Shown here in pieces: positions 29,101 through 38,159 of a stretch of DNA of 64,000 bases (its first letter is position 1; each line of letters begins with the position of its first letter). The notes beneath the pieces are model-generated. The model did not search any database. It was not told the DNA's origin and saw only the letters and a list, made by a program, of their open reading frames with translations. The stretch is from Pedobacter sp. Bi126 (GTDB lineage: Bacteria; Bacteroidota; Bacteroidia; Sphingobacteriales; Sphingobacteriaceae), in assembly GCF_918698245.1 (NCBI RefSeq), contig NZ_CAKKMS010000004.1, positions 1 through 64,000 on the forward strand, read 5' to 3'. Position numbers and translations under genes: made by a program.

Positions 29101-32100
29101 TTTCGTTCAACAGATTTTAGGCCCGATGGAACATTATTGCAACCTAAAAATAATTGGGGAGGTTTCCAACGAAAAATCGAAACCAACGATTTTGAAGCCT
29201 TAAATGTGGGCTTTATTGAGTTTTGGGTAATGGATCCGTTTATCTATAAACCAAATTCTGCCGGTGGCGACATGTATTTTAACCTGGGGAATATCTCAGA
29301 AGATATTCTTAAGGATGGCCGGAAATCGTTAGAAAACGGTCTGCCAGCCACAAACGACCCAAGCAAATACGAAGAAACTGCTTGGGGCCGTGTACCCAAA
29401 TTGCAACCCGTTGTACAGGCTTTCGATAACAATGCCGGTTCGCGTAGGGCACAGGATGTAGGTTTGGATGGATTATCAGATGCTGATGAAAAAGTAAAAT
29501 TTGCTGCGGCAATTACGCAGATTAAATCGCAGTTAAATGCCACCGCTTCTGCCGCGCTTGATGCCGATCCATCATCAGATAATTATACTTATTTCAGAGG
29601 TCCGGCATTAGATCAGATCAACGCGGGTATTCTTAAACGCTACGAAAAATATAATGGAACGGAAGGAAACTCTAAAACTTCGCAACAGTCGCAAGAAGAA
29701 TTAGGACTTGAAAATTCTGCATCTACTTCTTTACCCGACGGGGAAGACATCAACCGCGATAATAACATGACGCAAAGTGATGAGTATTTTCAGTATAAAG
29801 TTTCGATCCGCCCGGGAGATTTAAATGTTGGTCAGAACTTTATTACCGATAAGGTTACCTCGCAGGTAAAATTGGCCAATGGAAATACCCAGGCCGTTTC
29901 ATGGTATCAATTCAGAATCCCGATCGGTCAGTACCAGGAGAAAGTAGGTGGGATCCAGGATTTTAAATCAATCCGTTTCTTCAGGATGTTTATGACCAAT
30001 TTCGCTGATACTGCCGTGATGCGTTTTGCAAAGTTGCAGTTAATCCGTGGGGAGTGGAGAGAGTATAATGCGTCCAACCAAGCTGCACAGGTAATCGTTG
30101 ATCCATCGTTGCCTGCACTTACTCCTGATAATTCGACTATTGAAGTTTCCACAGTAAACATCGAAGAAAATGGAAAACGTTCACCGATTCCATATGTTAC
30201 CCCTCCGGGCATTCTTCGCGAGCGCGACTATAGCAACTATCGTGGCGATACACGTTTAAATGAGCAATCGCTATCGGTTATTGTAAAATCGTTAAGAGAT
30301 GGCTATGGTAGAGCTGCATTTAAAACAGCCTACAGCGATTTCAGATCTTACAAACATTTGGAAATGTTTATTCATGCCGAGGCTGTTAATAATCAAATCT
30401 TAAATGATAATGATGTTGCCGCATTCTTAAGAATCGGAACCGATAACCAGGATAATTATTATGAATATGTAATCCCCTTAAAGGTAACCAATCCAGGTAC
30501 AAGCGATCCTGATGCCATTTGGCCGGAAGCCAATAGAATGGATATTGATTTAACACTCTTCCAAAATGCCAAGCTGGCCCGTAACGTAGCCAAACAGGCT
30601 AACGGACAACCATGGCCTACAAATGTTCCATTTACCTATACCGACGGAAATAGAACTATTATAGTTAAAGGGCAACCTGATATGAGCAAGGTTAGGGTGT
30701 ACATGGTGGGGATTAAAAATCCGCTCCGTGCTGCCAGTGATGAACAAAATGATGATGGCCTTGATAAAAATGCCCTAGTTTGGTTTAACGAATTGAGGTT
30801 AACTGAATTTGACGAAAAAGGCGGTTGGGCAGCTACCGGAAGATTGAACTTAAAATTGGCTGATTTTGCAGATGTAAATATTTCAGGAAGTAAATCTACC
30901 ATCGGTTTCGGATCTATCGATTCGAAAGTGAGCGAGCGGAACCGTGCGGATAATGTATTGCTTGATGTTTCTTCGGCCATGGAATTAGGTAAGTTTCTGC
31001 CGCAAAAATCGGGTGTGAAAATCCCGATGTTTGTGAGTTACTCTAAACAGGTTTCTACCCCGCAGTATAATCCGAGAACGCCAGATATTGAGCTCAAAAA
31101 TGCGCTCGAGCAGTCGACAAAAGAACAGAAAGATTCGATTTTAAACTTTGCACAGGATTATACCGTTAGAAGAGGCATAAACTTTACAAACGTTAGAAAA
31201 GAACGGACCAATAACAGTAAACCTGTAAGGCTATGGGATATTGAGAATTTTGCCGCAAGTTATGCTTATACCCAATACAATCATCGCGATTTTATTAATC
31301 AGAGCAGTATTCAGAATACCTATAGGGCATCGTTACAGTATAGTTATTCTAAAGAAGCCAAAACAATAGCGCCGTTTGAAAAGATTATTAAATCGAACAT
31401 GCTGGCTTTATTGAAGGATTTTAACTTCAGTATTTTTCCAAGTGCCATTAATTTCAGAATTGATGTAGACCGTTTATATTCAGAAAATACCTTGCGGAAT
31501 AACGATCCAAATAATACGATTGGGGTTTACCAGAGTGGTTATGGTACCACCTTTAACAAAAACTTTACCATGAGCAGGATTTATGGTGTCGCCTGGAACC
31601 TTACCCGTTCGTTACAGTTAGATTTTAATGCCACAAATTATTCGATCATTGATGAACCGGATGGAAGACTTGACGGTTTAAAACGCGATACCGTTTGGCA
31701 AAACTTAAAACGTTTAGGACGCACAACCGATTATAACCATAATTTAAACGTTACCTATAATCTGCCAATTGATAAAATACCAGGACTAAACTGGATTACC
31801 GTTAAAACCCGTTATGGTACAAACTTTAACTGGCAAACTGAGCCGCTTTCTACTTTACGCGATCCGAATATTAATTTGGGTAACACGGTACAGAACAGCA
31901 GAACGGTACAGGTAAATCCAACCTTAAACCTAACTACATTATACAACAAGTTTGGTTTTATCAGAAAGGCGGGCAACGACCAGGAAGGAAGTGGTGCTAA
32001 GACATTTTTTATTAATCTATTAACGAGTGTAAAAAACGTTAATGCCAGCTTTGTACAAACCAAAGGTATTTTCTTGCCGGGCTATCTGCCAACCACCAAG

Positions 32101-33351
32101 TATTTTGGTATCGATAATGCAACGGGGGCACCCGGCTTGGGTTTTGCTTTCGGCAGTCAGCGTGATATTCGCGATATGGCCTTAAACAATGGATGGCTCA
32201 CCACCGATACCTTGCAGAACCAATTGTATGTAAATACACTTAGAGAAGATTTTCAGCTTACCGGGCAGGTAGAGCCGTTTAAAGATTTACGGATTACGCT
32301 AAAGGCCAATAAGGCGCAAACAAGAAACTTTTCTACCAATTTCAGGTATGTAGCCAGTGTATCATCGTTCGAAAACTTAAGTGCCATTACCACGGGCGAT
32401 TATAGTGTATCGTATATTGCTTTGGGGACGGCTTTCAAAGAAAATAACTCAACGGTAATTTCGGGTCTGTTTAACCAGTTTATGGCCAATAGGATTATTA
32501 TTTCCAGAAGATTGGGTGCTCAGAATCCAAATTCGGGAGGCGTAAACGGCAGTTATGCCGATGGTTACGGTAAAGAAAGCCAGGATGTAATTATCTCTGC
32601 TTTTATGGCTGCTTATTCAGGCAAAGATGCTGGGAAAACGAAAATGAATGCTTTCCCTAAAATTCCACTTCCAAACTGGAGTTTAACCTATAGCGGTTTA
32701 ACACGTATTCCTTTTATCGCCGATAAGTTTTCGTCTGTTGATATCAGACACGGCTATCGTTCTGCCTACAACATTAATGGCTTTAACTCATTGTTGCGTT
32801 ATCAGGAAACCAATGGTGCGGTTAGCAGTAGAGACGTAAATAATAACTTTTTACCGGAATACCAGTTTGCCCAGGTAACCATTTCTGAATATTTTTCTCC
32901 GTTGGTTGGCGTTGATACCAGGTTTAAAAACAACCTGACTGCTTCTTTCGAATTAAACCGTTCACGTTTATTGGGATTAAGTTTATCAAACAGCCAATTG
33001 GCACAGCTATCAGAAAACAATATGGTTTTAGGATTGGGCTATCGTACCAATAAATTCCGCTTCCCATTTGGATGGTTTAAAAGCCTGAAAATGGATAACA
33101 ACATGGATTTCAAATTGGATGTAGCTATCCGCGATAATAAAACCGTTATTTACCGTGCCGATGTTACCGAAGCCGAAGTTTCTTCAGGAGCGAAGAACAT
33201 TACCTTAAGGCCAAGTGTGGATTATGTGTTGAATCAGAAATTTAATATCAAATTGTTTTACGATTCGAATATTACCAAGCCTTATACTTCTCAAACGTTT
33301 AATACTTCATTCAGTAATTTCGGATTTAGTTTAAGGTTTACGCTGAATTAA
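26152..33351 (+). CDS. sprA: Cell-surface protein SprA, type IX secretion translocon
   Basis: This giant outer membrane barrel (2399 aa) forms the protein-conducting channel of the type IX secretion system and is needed for gliding in Flavobacterium. The start is a TTG giving MKRISTFLFLIPLFLIAS, a signal peptide that ends near AFSQ. SprA features include the N-terminal LGLSPAVNPFYPAP region, the QVNSKAFEKLFGG and DIQPRGEAELTFLG stretch, and VSYLDDFEASRS in the middle. The final residues FNTSFSNFGFSLRFTLN end in a barrel-closing strand. The size and the position after ruvA and before gcvH match the known locus. It implies that the organism secretes T9SS cargo. Confidence 0.96.
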   Translation: MKRISTFLFLIPLFLIASQNAFSQVVPSKTDTITPKNNFSLREKEHLGLSPAVNPFYPAPSNLKRVVEYDAKNKRYVVKELIGEKFVLNTQYLTIDEYQRLVNSEIKRGNWRSISNAEVSDYRSTGIIPQIQVNSKAFEKLFGGTTIDIQPRGEAELTFLGRINKNENPLFNERQRVQTNFDFNQRIQMDLVGNIGTKLKIKSNYNTEAQFDFENQIKLDYTGGPDDIIQKIEAGNVSLPLNTSLITGTQALFGIKTQLKFGRLNVTSVYTQQKSQSREIKITNGAQQNTTTVNIDSYEANKHYFLSQYFRNNYNKNLANAPIITSPIQITKIEVWITNKAGNTTDSRDVLGLMDLGENVPFNNNLITGGTSGLPAGTTATGFPQQSNNLISQLNAYQGGAIRQTNSNAILSFFQTTPANSSNTDNFAKLVYARKLTEREFTFQPQLGYLSLNNPLNADEVLAVAYRYTYNGVEYQVGEFSTDVSFDAANPKVLYAKLLKNETTKIQLPTWDLMMKNIYSIGGYQISSQNFKLDIYRIDNETGVDNPVMTEGQNTANKQWIALTEFDRLNQQNERRPDGVFDFVATNNAFGSYSTASNANQASMFGVGSNGQTSLVTNTNSGYITIDPANGRIIFPVIEPFGKDLASKFLPSEQALINKYTFTALYDSTQTIAKQLFQNQNRYTIKVNYQSDISSEFSLNAINVPEGSVKVFAGTMPLTEGVDFTVDYQGGRVSIINQALLVSGQPIRITTENSETFGLQQRSLFGTRLDYRVNNKLNLGGTIMNLTEKPLTQKVNIGEEPISNTIWGADINYSSPSRFLTKLVDKLPFISTKAPSSVTFYGEFAQLIPGHPRALNFAGSKNGVSYLDDFEASRSVIDLKSAIAWQLSGTPQLFSEFDKSNDLSYGYNRARIAFYNIDPTFYNSAASTTPSNIRGNRGELSNHYVREVIEQEVFPFKETATGQALNITTFDVAYYPTVRGPYNFRSTDFRPDGTLLQPKNNWGGFQRKIETNDFEALNVGFIEFWVMDPFIYKPNSAGGDMYFNLGNISEDILKDGRKSLENGLPATNDPSKYEETAWGRVPKLQPVVQAFDNNAGSRRAQDVGLDGLSDADEKVKFAAAITQIKSQLNATASAALDADPSSDNYTYFRGPALDQINAGILKRYEKYNGTEGNSKTSQQSQEELGLENSASTSLPDGEDINRDNNMTQSDEYFQYKVSIRPGDLNVGQNFITDKVTSQVKLANGNTQAVSWYQFRIPIGQYQEKVGGIQDFKSIRFFRMFMTNFADTAVMRFAKLQLIRGEWREYNASNQAAQVIVDPSLPALTPDNSTIEVSTVNIEENGKRSPIPYVTPPGILRERDYSNYRGDTRLNEQSLSVIVKSLRDGYGRAAFKTAYSDFRSYKHLEMFIHAEAVNNQILNDNDVAAFLRIGTDNQDNYYEYVIPLKVTNPGTSDPDAIWPEANRMDIDLTLFQNAKLARNVAKQANGQPWPTNVPFTYTDGNRTIIVKGQPDMSKVRVYMVGIKNPLRAASDEQNDDGLDKNALVWFNELRLTEFDEKGGWAATGRLNLKLADFADVNISGSKSTIGFGSIDSKVSERNRADNVLLDVSSAMELGKFLPQKSGVKIPMFVSYSKQVSTPQYNPRTPDIELKNALEQSTKEQKDSILNFAQDYTVRRGINFTNVRKERTNNSKPVRLWDIENFAASYAYTQYNHRDFINQSSIQNTYRASLQYSYSKEAKTIAPFEKIIKSNMLALLKDFNFSIFPSAINFRIDVDRLYSENTLRNNDPNNTIGVYQSGYGTTFNKNFTMSRIYGVAWNLTRSLQLDFNATNYSIIDEPDGRLDGLKRDTVWQNLKRLGRTTDYNHNLNVTYNLPIDKIPGLNWITVKTRYGTNFNWQTEPLSTLRDPNINLGNTVQNSRTVQVNPTLNLTTLYNKFGFIRKAGNDQEGSGAKTFFINLLTSVKNVNASFVQTKGIFLPGYLPTTKYFGIDNATGAPGLGFAFGSQRDIRDMALNNGWLTTDTLQNQLYVNTLREDFQLTGQVEPFKDLRITLKANKAQTRNFSTNFRYVASVSSFENLSAITTGDYSVSYIALGTAFKENNSTVISGLFNQFMANRIIISRRLGAQNPNSGGVNGSYADGYGKESQDVIISAFMAAYSGKDAGKTKMNAFPKIPLPNWSLTYSGLTRIPFIADKFSSVDIRHGYRSAYNINGFNSLLRYQETNGAVSSRDVNNNFLPEYQFAQVTISEYFSPLVGVDTRFKNNLTASFELNRSRLLGLSLSNSQLAQLSENNMVLGLGYRTNKFRFPFGWFKSLKMDNNMDFKLDVAIRDNKTVIYRADVTEAEVSSGAKNITLRPSVDYVLNQKFNIKLFYDSNITKPYTSQTFNTSFSNFGFSLRFTLN

Positions 33352-33363
33352 TAAGTAAGTTGC

Positions 33364-33780
33364 TTAGGCAGGTAAAGGCTTGTCCTTTTGTGACGAGAAT
33401 ATGCTGCTAAATACATATGCCGTTAAGAACATAGGGGCATAGCTAAATAATAAATGATCAAAAGTCATCAGGTAAGTGCTTCCACTGGCGATTAGATAAA
33501 AGAGGAAGATCACAATCGAGTGGGCCACTGGCCTATCGTTGACAAATCTTTTATAACCTATTTTTGTAATCAGGTATCCACTTAACATGATCAATGCAGC
33601 GAGTATAGCTACAAAGATAAATACATGATTGAAAGAAAGGCTAAAATTAAACATCCAGTTCGGTGGGTTGATGAGCCTGATCAATCCGATATAGGCAAAT
33701 CCAATTGCCATTGTTACCGGAACAGAAACAACTAGAGTGGCGAGACATACTTTTAAAGTATAAATTTGTGCAGGTTTCAT
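33364..33780 (-). CDS. Small integral membrane protein of unknown function
   Basis: A 138-aa protein with four hydrophobic segments (about 8-34, 47-68, 84-104 and 110-128). I do not recognise the family. It is convergent with sprA (12 bp between stops) and is the only minus-strand gene in this stretch, sitting between sprA and gcvH, which are usually closer. No signal or motif points to a function. Confidence 0.7.
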   Translation of the reverse strand: MKPAQIYTLKVCLATLVVSVPVTMAIGFAYIGLIRLINPPNWMFNFSLSFNHVFIFVAILAALIMLSGYLITKIGYKRFVNDRPVAHSIVIFLFYLIASGSTYLMTFDHLLFSYAPMFLTAYVFSSIFSSQKDKPLPA

Positions 33781-33934
33781 GTTTGAGTGTTAATTTGTTA
33801 GGTGAATATAAAGATTTTTACTGAATCTGTTCATCTGTACAATTGCCAATTCGAAGCTGTGCGCGAAAAAAGCAAGATCAAACCTTTTACGATAAGTTAA
33901 TTCACCAGGCATTGCGATATGTTAAACTAAATTG

Positions 33935-33942
33935 TATTTTTG
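33935..33942 (+). promoter_or_regulatory. -7 box candidate for gcvH
   Basis: TATTTTTG matches TAnnTTTG and would give an 80-nt leader for gcvH. The leader is A+T-rich and lacks the conserved cores of a glycine riboswitch. Confidence 0.35.
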
Positions 33943-34029
33943 GCAGGTAAACGCTGGGAAACGTTTTATCCATACAAGCTTAATAAAAAAAGAAAATTAA
34001 AATAACTTATATTCATAACTTACAAAACC

Positions 34030-34410
34030 ATGAATTTTCCATCAGAATTAAAATACACTAAAGACCACGAGTGGGTTAAAGTTGAAGGTAACGAAGCTAT
34101 TATCGGTGTTACTGATTTCGCTCAGCGCGAATTAGGTGATATTGTTTATGTTGATATCAATACTGTAGGCAGCGAAGTAGCAAAAGAAGAAGTTTTTGGT
34201 ACTGTTGAAGCTGTTAAAACTGTTTCTGATTTATATATGCCAGTTACTGGTACAGTATTAGAAGTTAATGCTGAATTAAACGACAATCCGGAATTGGTAA
34301 ACTCTGACCCTTATGGAAAAGGTTGGATGGTAAAAGTATCTTTGGCTGATTTAGCTGAAGTAGAAGATTTATTAACTGCAGAAGCATACCAGGAATTGGT
34401 AGGCGCTTAA
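34030..34410 (+). CDS. gcvH: Glycine cleavage system H protein
   Basis: This lipoyl carrier protein shuttles the methylamine group between the P and T proteins. The lipoylated lysine is K63 in [15 protein letters not shown]. The N-terminal [15 protein letters not shown] and the C-terminal [13 protein letters not shown] are typical. Length (126 aa) is normal. gcvP and gcvT are not nearby. The VanZ-like gene follows after 10 bp. Confidence 0.97.
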   Translation: MNFPSELKYTKDHEWVKVEGNEAIIGVTDFAQRELGDIVYVDINTVGSEVAKEEVFGTVEAVKTVSDLYMPVTGTVLEVNAELNDNPELVNSDPYGKGWMVKVSLADLAEVEDLLTAEAYQELVGA

Positions 34411-34420
34411 TTATTATATT

Positions 34421-34846
34421 TTGTACAAAGCACTGAAACAACAAAAATGGGCCGTTCTATGGACCATCGTAGTTTTAGTGCTTTGTAATATGGAGATTTC
34501 CGATTCTGTAGGTGGAAGCGGTTTTTTCTTTAAAGGCTTTGATAAAATGACCCATATGGGTTTTTTCTTTGTCTTATCGGTATTACTCTTCTACGGGAAA
34601 ATAAGATATCAGCATACCTTCGCTTTCAGAACATTAACCATTTTTAAGATCTTGCTCATCAATGCGGTACTTGGAGGCGGAATTGAACTGTTACAATGGA
34701 AAGTTTTTACCTACCGGTCTGCAGAATGGTGGGATTTTGGCTGCGACATGTTAGGCGCATCAATGGCAGTTTTTAGTTATGTATTGCTTCATAAATTAAA
34801 TTTCAATGAAACCATGACGAATACACCGCTTACCAAAAACAATTAA
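34421..34846 (+). CDS. VanZ-like family membrane protein
   Basis: A 141-aa protein with four membrane helices (about 12-26, 44-60, 74-92 and 108-128). The motif FDKMTHMGFFFVLSVLLFYG and the later GGGIELLQ...RSAEWWDFGCDMLGA fit the VanZ/phosphotransbutyrylase-like family. The start is a TTG at 34421. VanZ-like proteins in non-resistant bacteria have no settled function. gcvH followed by a VanZ-like gene is a common Bacteroidota arrangement. Confidence 0.8.
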   Translation: MYKALKQQKWAVLWTIVVLVLCNMEISDSVGGSGFFFKGFDKMTHMGFFFVLSVLLFYGKIRYQHTFAFRTLTIFKILLINAVLGGGIELLQWKVFTYRSAEWWDFGCDMLGASMAVFSYVLLHKLNFNETMTNTPLTKNN

Positions 34847-34891
34847 TCTATTCGGAATAGCTTCATTGCAATTGAAAATAAAATAAAATCA

Positions 34892-35017
34892 ATGAAAACG
34901 AAAGTTAGTATCATCTGTGTAATTGTGGCCATATGTTTAAGTGGATGCAGTATTTTTAAAAAGAACTGTAACTGCCCAAAAGTGTATTACAAAACTTATC
35001 CTTCACCGCAAAAATAA
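34892..35017 (+). CDS. Very small lipoprotein, 41 aa
   Basis: This short reading frame starts at an ATG, MKTKVSIICVIVAIC, and continues to a lipobox LSGC, with lipidated cysteine C19. The mature peptide would be only 23 residues, SIFKKNCNCPKVYYKTYPS plus PQK after the lipidated Cys, and holds a CNC pair. Signal, lipobox and a basic, tyrosine-containing tail make a real gene plausible. It lies 45 bp after the VanZ-like gene on the same strand. No family is recognised. Confidence 0.65.
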   Translation: MKTKVSIICVIVAICLSGCSIFKKNCNCPKVYYKTYPSPQK

Positions 35018-35165
35018 TCCCACTTCCGATCCGATTTCCTTTTAGATCTGATCGCCTTGCTAAAAGCTGTATTTAAAATGTTACCAAGCTTTTAACACAC
35101 CTTAACAAACCTTTGCGCCTTTCCCTAGTCTGATAGCTTAGTTTTGTATTATAATATCTAATTTT

Positions 35166-37985
35166 TTGATGAAAAAAAACGTTCAGCGGGCAATATTCAT
35201 TGTGCTCCTATTTTGTGGATATATTGCCCAGGCTCAAAATACTGGCTCAATAAGCGGTAAAGTAATTAACGCGAAAGATAAGAAGCCGGTTGACTTTGCT
35301 ACAATAGCAGTTAAGAGCTTAAAAGATTCGAGTGTTGTTGCTTCAGGGCAAACCAATCCGGATGGATCTTTTAGTTTTAAGGGCATTGCCCCAGGTAAAT
35401 ATAGAATCTACTCCGCCTTTTTAGGTTTAAAAACAGCTACTAAAGATATAGAAGTGAATAAAGTAGCAGTAAATGCCGGCGAAATTGCCATGAGCGACGA
35501 TGGCGTTGATTTAAAAGATGTTAACGTTACCGCAACCATTCCAATTGTGGTAAAAAAAGATACCATTGAATTTGATGCCAAATCGATCAAGGTACGCGAA
35601 AATGCTGTTGTAGAAGATTTATTAAAGAAAGTACCGGGCGTAGAGGTAGCAAAAGATGGAAGTATTAAAGCCCAGGGCGAAACCATTACCAAAGTAAAGG
35701 TTGATGGTAAAGAATTTTTCGGAAACGACCCCTTATTGGCTACAAAGAATCTTCCTGCCGATATGGTTGATAAAATTCAGGTAATTGACGAGCTTTCTGA
35801 GCAGGCCCAGTTTACCGGTATTGATGACGGAACAAGAAATAAAATCCTGAACATTACAACCAAAAGCGGCATGAAACATGGTTATTTTGGAAACAGTACG
35901 GTAGGTTACGGTTCCAATGACCGCTATGATGCAAGTTTGAATGTAAATAAGTTTGATGAGGATAGACAGATCAGTTTTATCGGTCAGTTTAATAATGTGA
36001 ACAAACAGAACTTTGGTCAGGGCGGTGGTGTAGGCAACGGATTTGGAGGCGGTGGTGGTCGTGGAGGCGGCGGTTTTGGCGGTGGTGGAGGCGGAAGTAG
36101 CGCTGGTGGAAATGGTGGTATCACCAATACAAATGCAGCTGGTTTAAACTTTGCCGATACCTATAAAGATGGGACCCAGTTTCAGGCCAGTTATTTCTTT
36201 AACAAAGCAACATCCGAACTGTTGCAGAATTCGCACACACAAAATCTTTTAGGTACAGGAACAACCGATATTAATCAGAAATTAAATAATACTACAGATC
36301 GGATCAACCATCGTTTCAATTTTATGGTTGATACTAAAATAGACCCTTCGTTATCGATCAAGATTCAACCCAATGTAACCTATACCGAAACTGATGGGAA
36401 CAGCGTTACAGACTATACCCGTAATTTTATAACTTCATTAACAGAAGGTTTACAGCGGAACACGACAACTGCAGCTACGCCCGCGTTTAGCAATAATTTA
36501 TTAGTAAGAAAAAGTTTTAAACGTAGAGGTCGTACCCTTTCGTTAAACGTTAGTACCAGTATTAATGATAATAATGGTACGAATCTTAACTATAGAGATG
36601 AAACGATTACCACTGGTGCTTCAAAGAGAGATTCATTAACCAACCAGTTGAATAATACAAGCAGTCATTCGATTAATAATACGACACGATTAGTTTATAC
36701 TGAGCCCTTAAATAAAACCTTAAGCGTAGAATTTAATTATCAGAATGGATATTCAAATAGCGATTCGCAAAGAGATGTTCTTAATTACAATCCTTTAACT
36801 TTGCAGTATGACCTTGTAGACAATACTTTCTCGAACATTTATAATAACCGTACCCTTACCAATGCGGCAGGCGTTAGTTTAACAACAACGGAGAAAAAGT
36901 ACAACTGGAATATTGGAGTAGCTGCACAGCAAACCAATAGGGTGAACACGAATTTAACTACTGGCTTAAAGCGTACGCAGAATTTTATTAATATTACCCC
37001 TTCTGCGCAGTTCAGGTATAACTTTAGCAACCGTAAACGCTTGTTTATTAATTATCGTGGTTCTACCACTCAACCAAGCATCGACCAGATTCAGCCAATT
37101 CCTGATAATACAAATTCGCAAACTATTTATGTGGGTAACCCAGCTTTAAAACCTTCTTTCAATAACCAGTTGAGGATTAATTTCAATAACTTCAATATTG
37201 AAAACGGCAGATTCTTTTTTGCTGGCTTAAATTTGACCCAAACTTTCAACAGTATCGGTAACAGTGTTGCACAGCTGCCTAGTGGTATTCAACAGGTGAG
37301 TTATGTTAATGTTGATGGCGTTTATGCAGGTAATGCCAATGCAACATGGTCTTTACCTTTAATGGCAGAGCGTAAATTAACCTTAAATATATCAGGTAAT
37401 GGAGCTTATAACAGGAATGTAAATTACATTGTTCCACAGGGCGGTACCACATCAGTTAAAAACATTACCAATACGTATACCATTTCCAACGGTTATAAAC
37501 TGGTTACCAACGTTGATAAATTTGATTTAACGGGTGGTATCACCGGTAGCTATACCAATTCATCCTTTTCAGCTCAGCAATCTGCCAATACACAGTTTTA
37601 CACCATTAATCCAAGCTTTGATGTAAGTTATGTATTGCCAGCCAATATCAGGTTAGCCATAGATATTGATTATTTTAGAAATTTTGGTGGTGGCGATCTG
37701 TATAACCAGGAATATACTATCCTTAATCCATACATCAGCCGCCAGTTCTTTAAAAACAGAGGCACATTTAAATTCTCTGTTAATGATGCACTTAACCAGA
37801 ATACAGGAGTAAGCAGAACAGCTACAGGCACATCAATCCAGGATGTTAACTTTAATGTGTTAAAACGCTATTATATGTTGTCATTCACTTATTCGTTAAC
37901 CCGTATTGGTGGCAGAACAATGAGTGGAGATATGCAGATGCCAGGTCAACGCGGTGGCGGTGGCGGCCAGCGCATAAGAATGTAA
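35166..37985 (+). CDS. Outer membrane beta-barrel protein with carboxypeptidase-like regulatory domain, paralogue A
   Basis: A 939-aa TonB-receptor-related protein. It has a signal peptide (ending near AQAQN), a CarboxypepD_reg-like domain (about 26-105; SGKVINAKDKKPVDFATIAV), a plug-like domain (about 120-240; VKVDGKEFFGNDPLLATKNL) and a beta-barrel (about 330-925). A Gly-rich loop (about 285-322) lies between plug and barrel, and a second Gly-rich run lies near the C-terminus (QRGGGGGQRIRM). No classical TonB box was identified. The ligand is unknown. The downstream paralogue B is most similar in the plug region. Confidence 0.87.
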   Translation: MMKKNVQRAIFIVLLFCGYIAQAQNTGSISGKVINAKDKKPVDFATIAVKSLKDSSVVASGQTNPDGSFSFKGIAPGKYRIYSAFLGLKTATKDIEVNKVAVNAGEIAMSDDGVDLKDVNVTATIPIVVKKDTIEFDAKSIKVRENAVVEDLLKKVPGVEVAKDGSIKAQGETITKVKVDGKEFFGNDPLLATKNLPADMVDKIQVIDELSEQAQFTGIDDGTRNKILNITTKSGMKHGYFGNSTVGYGSNDRYDASLNVNKFDEDRQISFIGQFNNVNKQNFGQGGGVGNGFGGGGGRGGGGFGGGGGGSSAGGNGGITNTNAAGLNFADTYKDGTQFQASYFFNKATSELLQNSHTQNLLGTGTTDINQKLNNTTDRINHRFNFMVDTKIDPSLSIKIQPNVTYTETDGNSVTDYTRNFITSLTEGLQRNTTTAATPAFSNNLLVRKSFKRRGRTLSLNVSTSINDNNGTNLNYRDETITTGASKRDSLTNQLNNTSSHSINNTTRLVYTEPLNKTLSVEFNYQNGYSNSDSQRDVLNYNPLTLQYDLVDNTFSNIYNNRTLTNAAGVSLTTTEKKYNWNIGVAAQQTNRVNTNLTTGLKRTQNFINITPSAQFRYNFSNRKRLFINYRGSTTQPSIDQIQPIPDNTNSQTIYVGNPALKPSFNNQLRINFNNFNIENGRFFFAGLNLTQTFNSIGNSVAQLPSGIQQVSYVNVDGVYAGNANATWSLPLMAERKLTLNISGNGAYNRNVNYIVPQGGTTSVKNITNTYTISNGYKLVTNVDKFDLTGGITGSYTNSSFSAQQSANTQFYTINPSFDVSYVLPANIRLAIDIDYFRNFGGGDLYNQEYTILNPYISRQFFKNRGTFKFSVNDALNQNTGVSRTATGTSIQDVNFNVLKRYYMLSFTYSLTRIGGRTMSGDMQMPGQRGGGGGQRIRM

Positions 37986-38008
37986 AGTATAGTGCTTAAA
38001 ATAATGAG

Positions 38009-38039
38009 AGTCCTGATGAAAATCGGGACTTTTCTTTTT
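38009..38039 (+). terminator. Intrinsic terminator after paralogue A
   Basis: AGTCCTGAT and ATCGGGACT pair across the loop GAAA (one G-U), followed by TTTTCTTTTT. The same stem-loop core recurs at 56442-56473. Confidence 0.85.
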
Positions 38040-38159
38040 ATGTCCATTTCGTTTCCATATTAAATGTGTGATTGACATTTATGTATTTCAAATGTTACCT
38101 AAGTAAAATAAACCTTTATAAAAGTCGCTAGTCTCTATGCTATAAACCAAACTAACCGA

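Noticed and set aside
33943..34029. Glycine riboswitch in the gcvH leader
   Set aside because: The leader is 80 nt, A+T-rich, and lacks the conserved double-aptamer cores. Only a weak 5-bp hairpin is visible.
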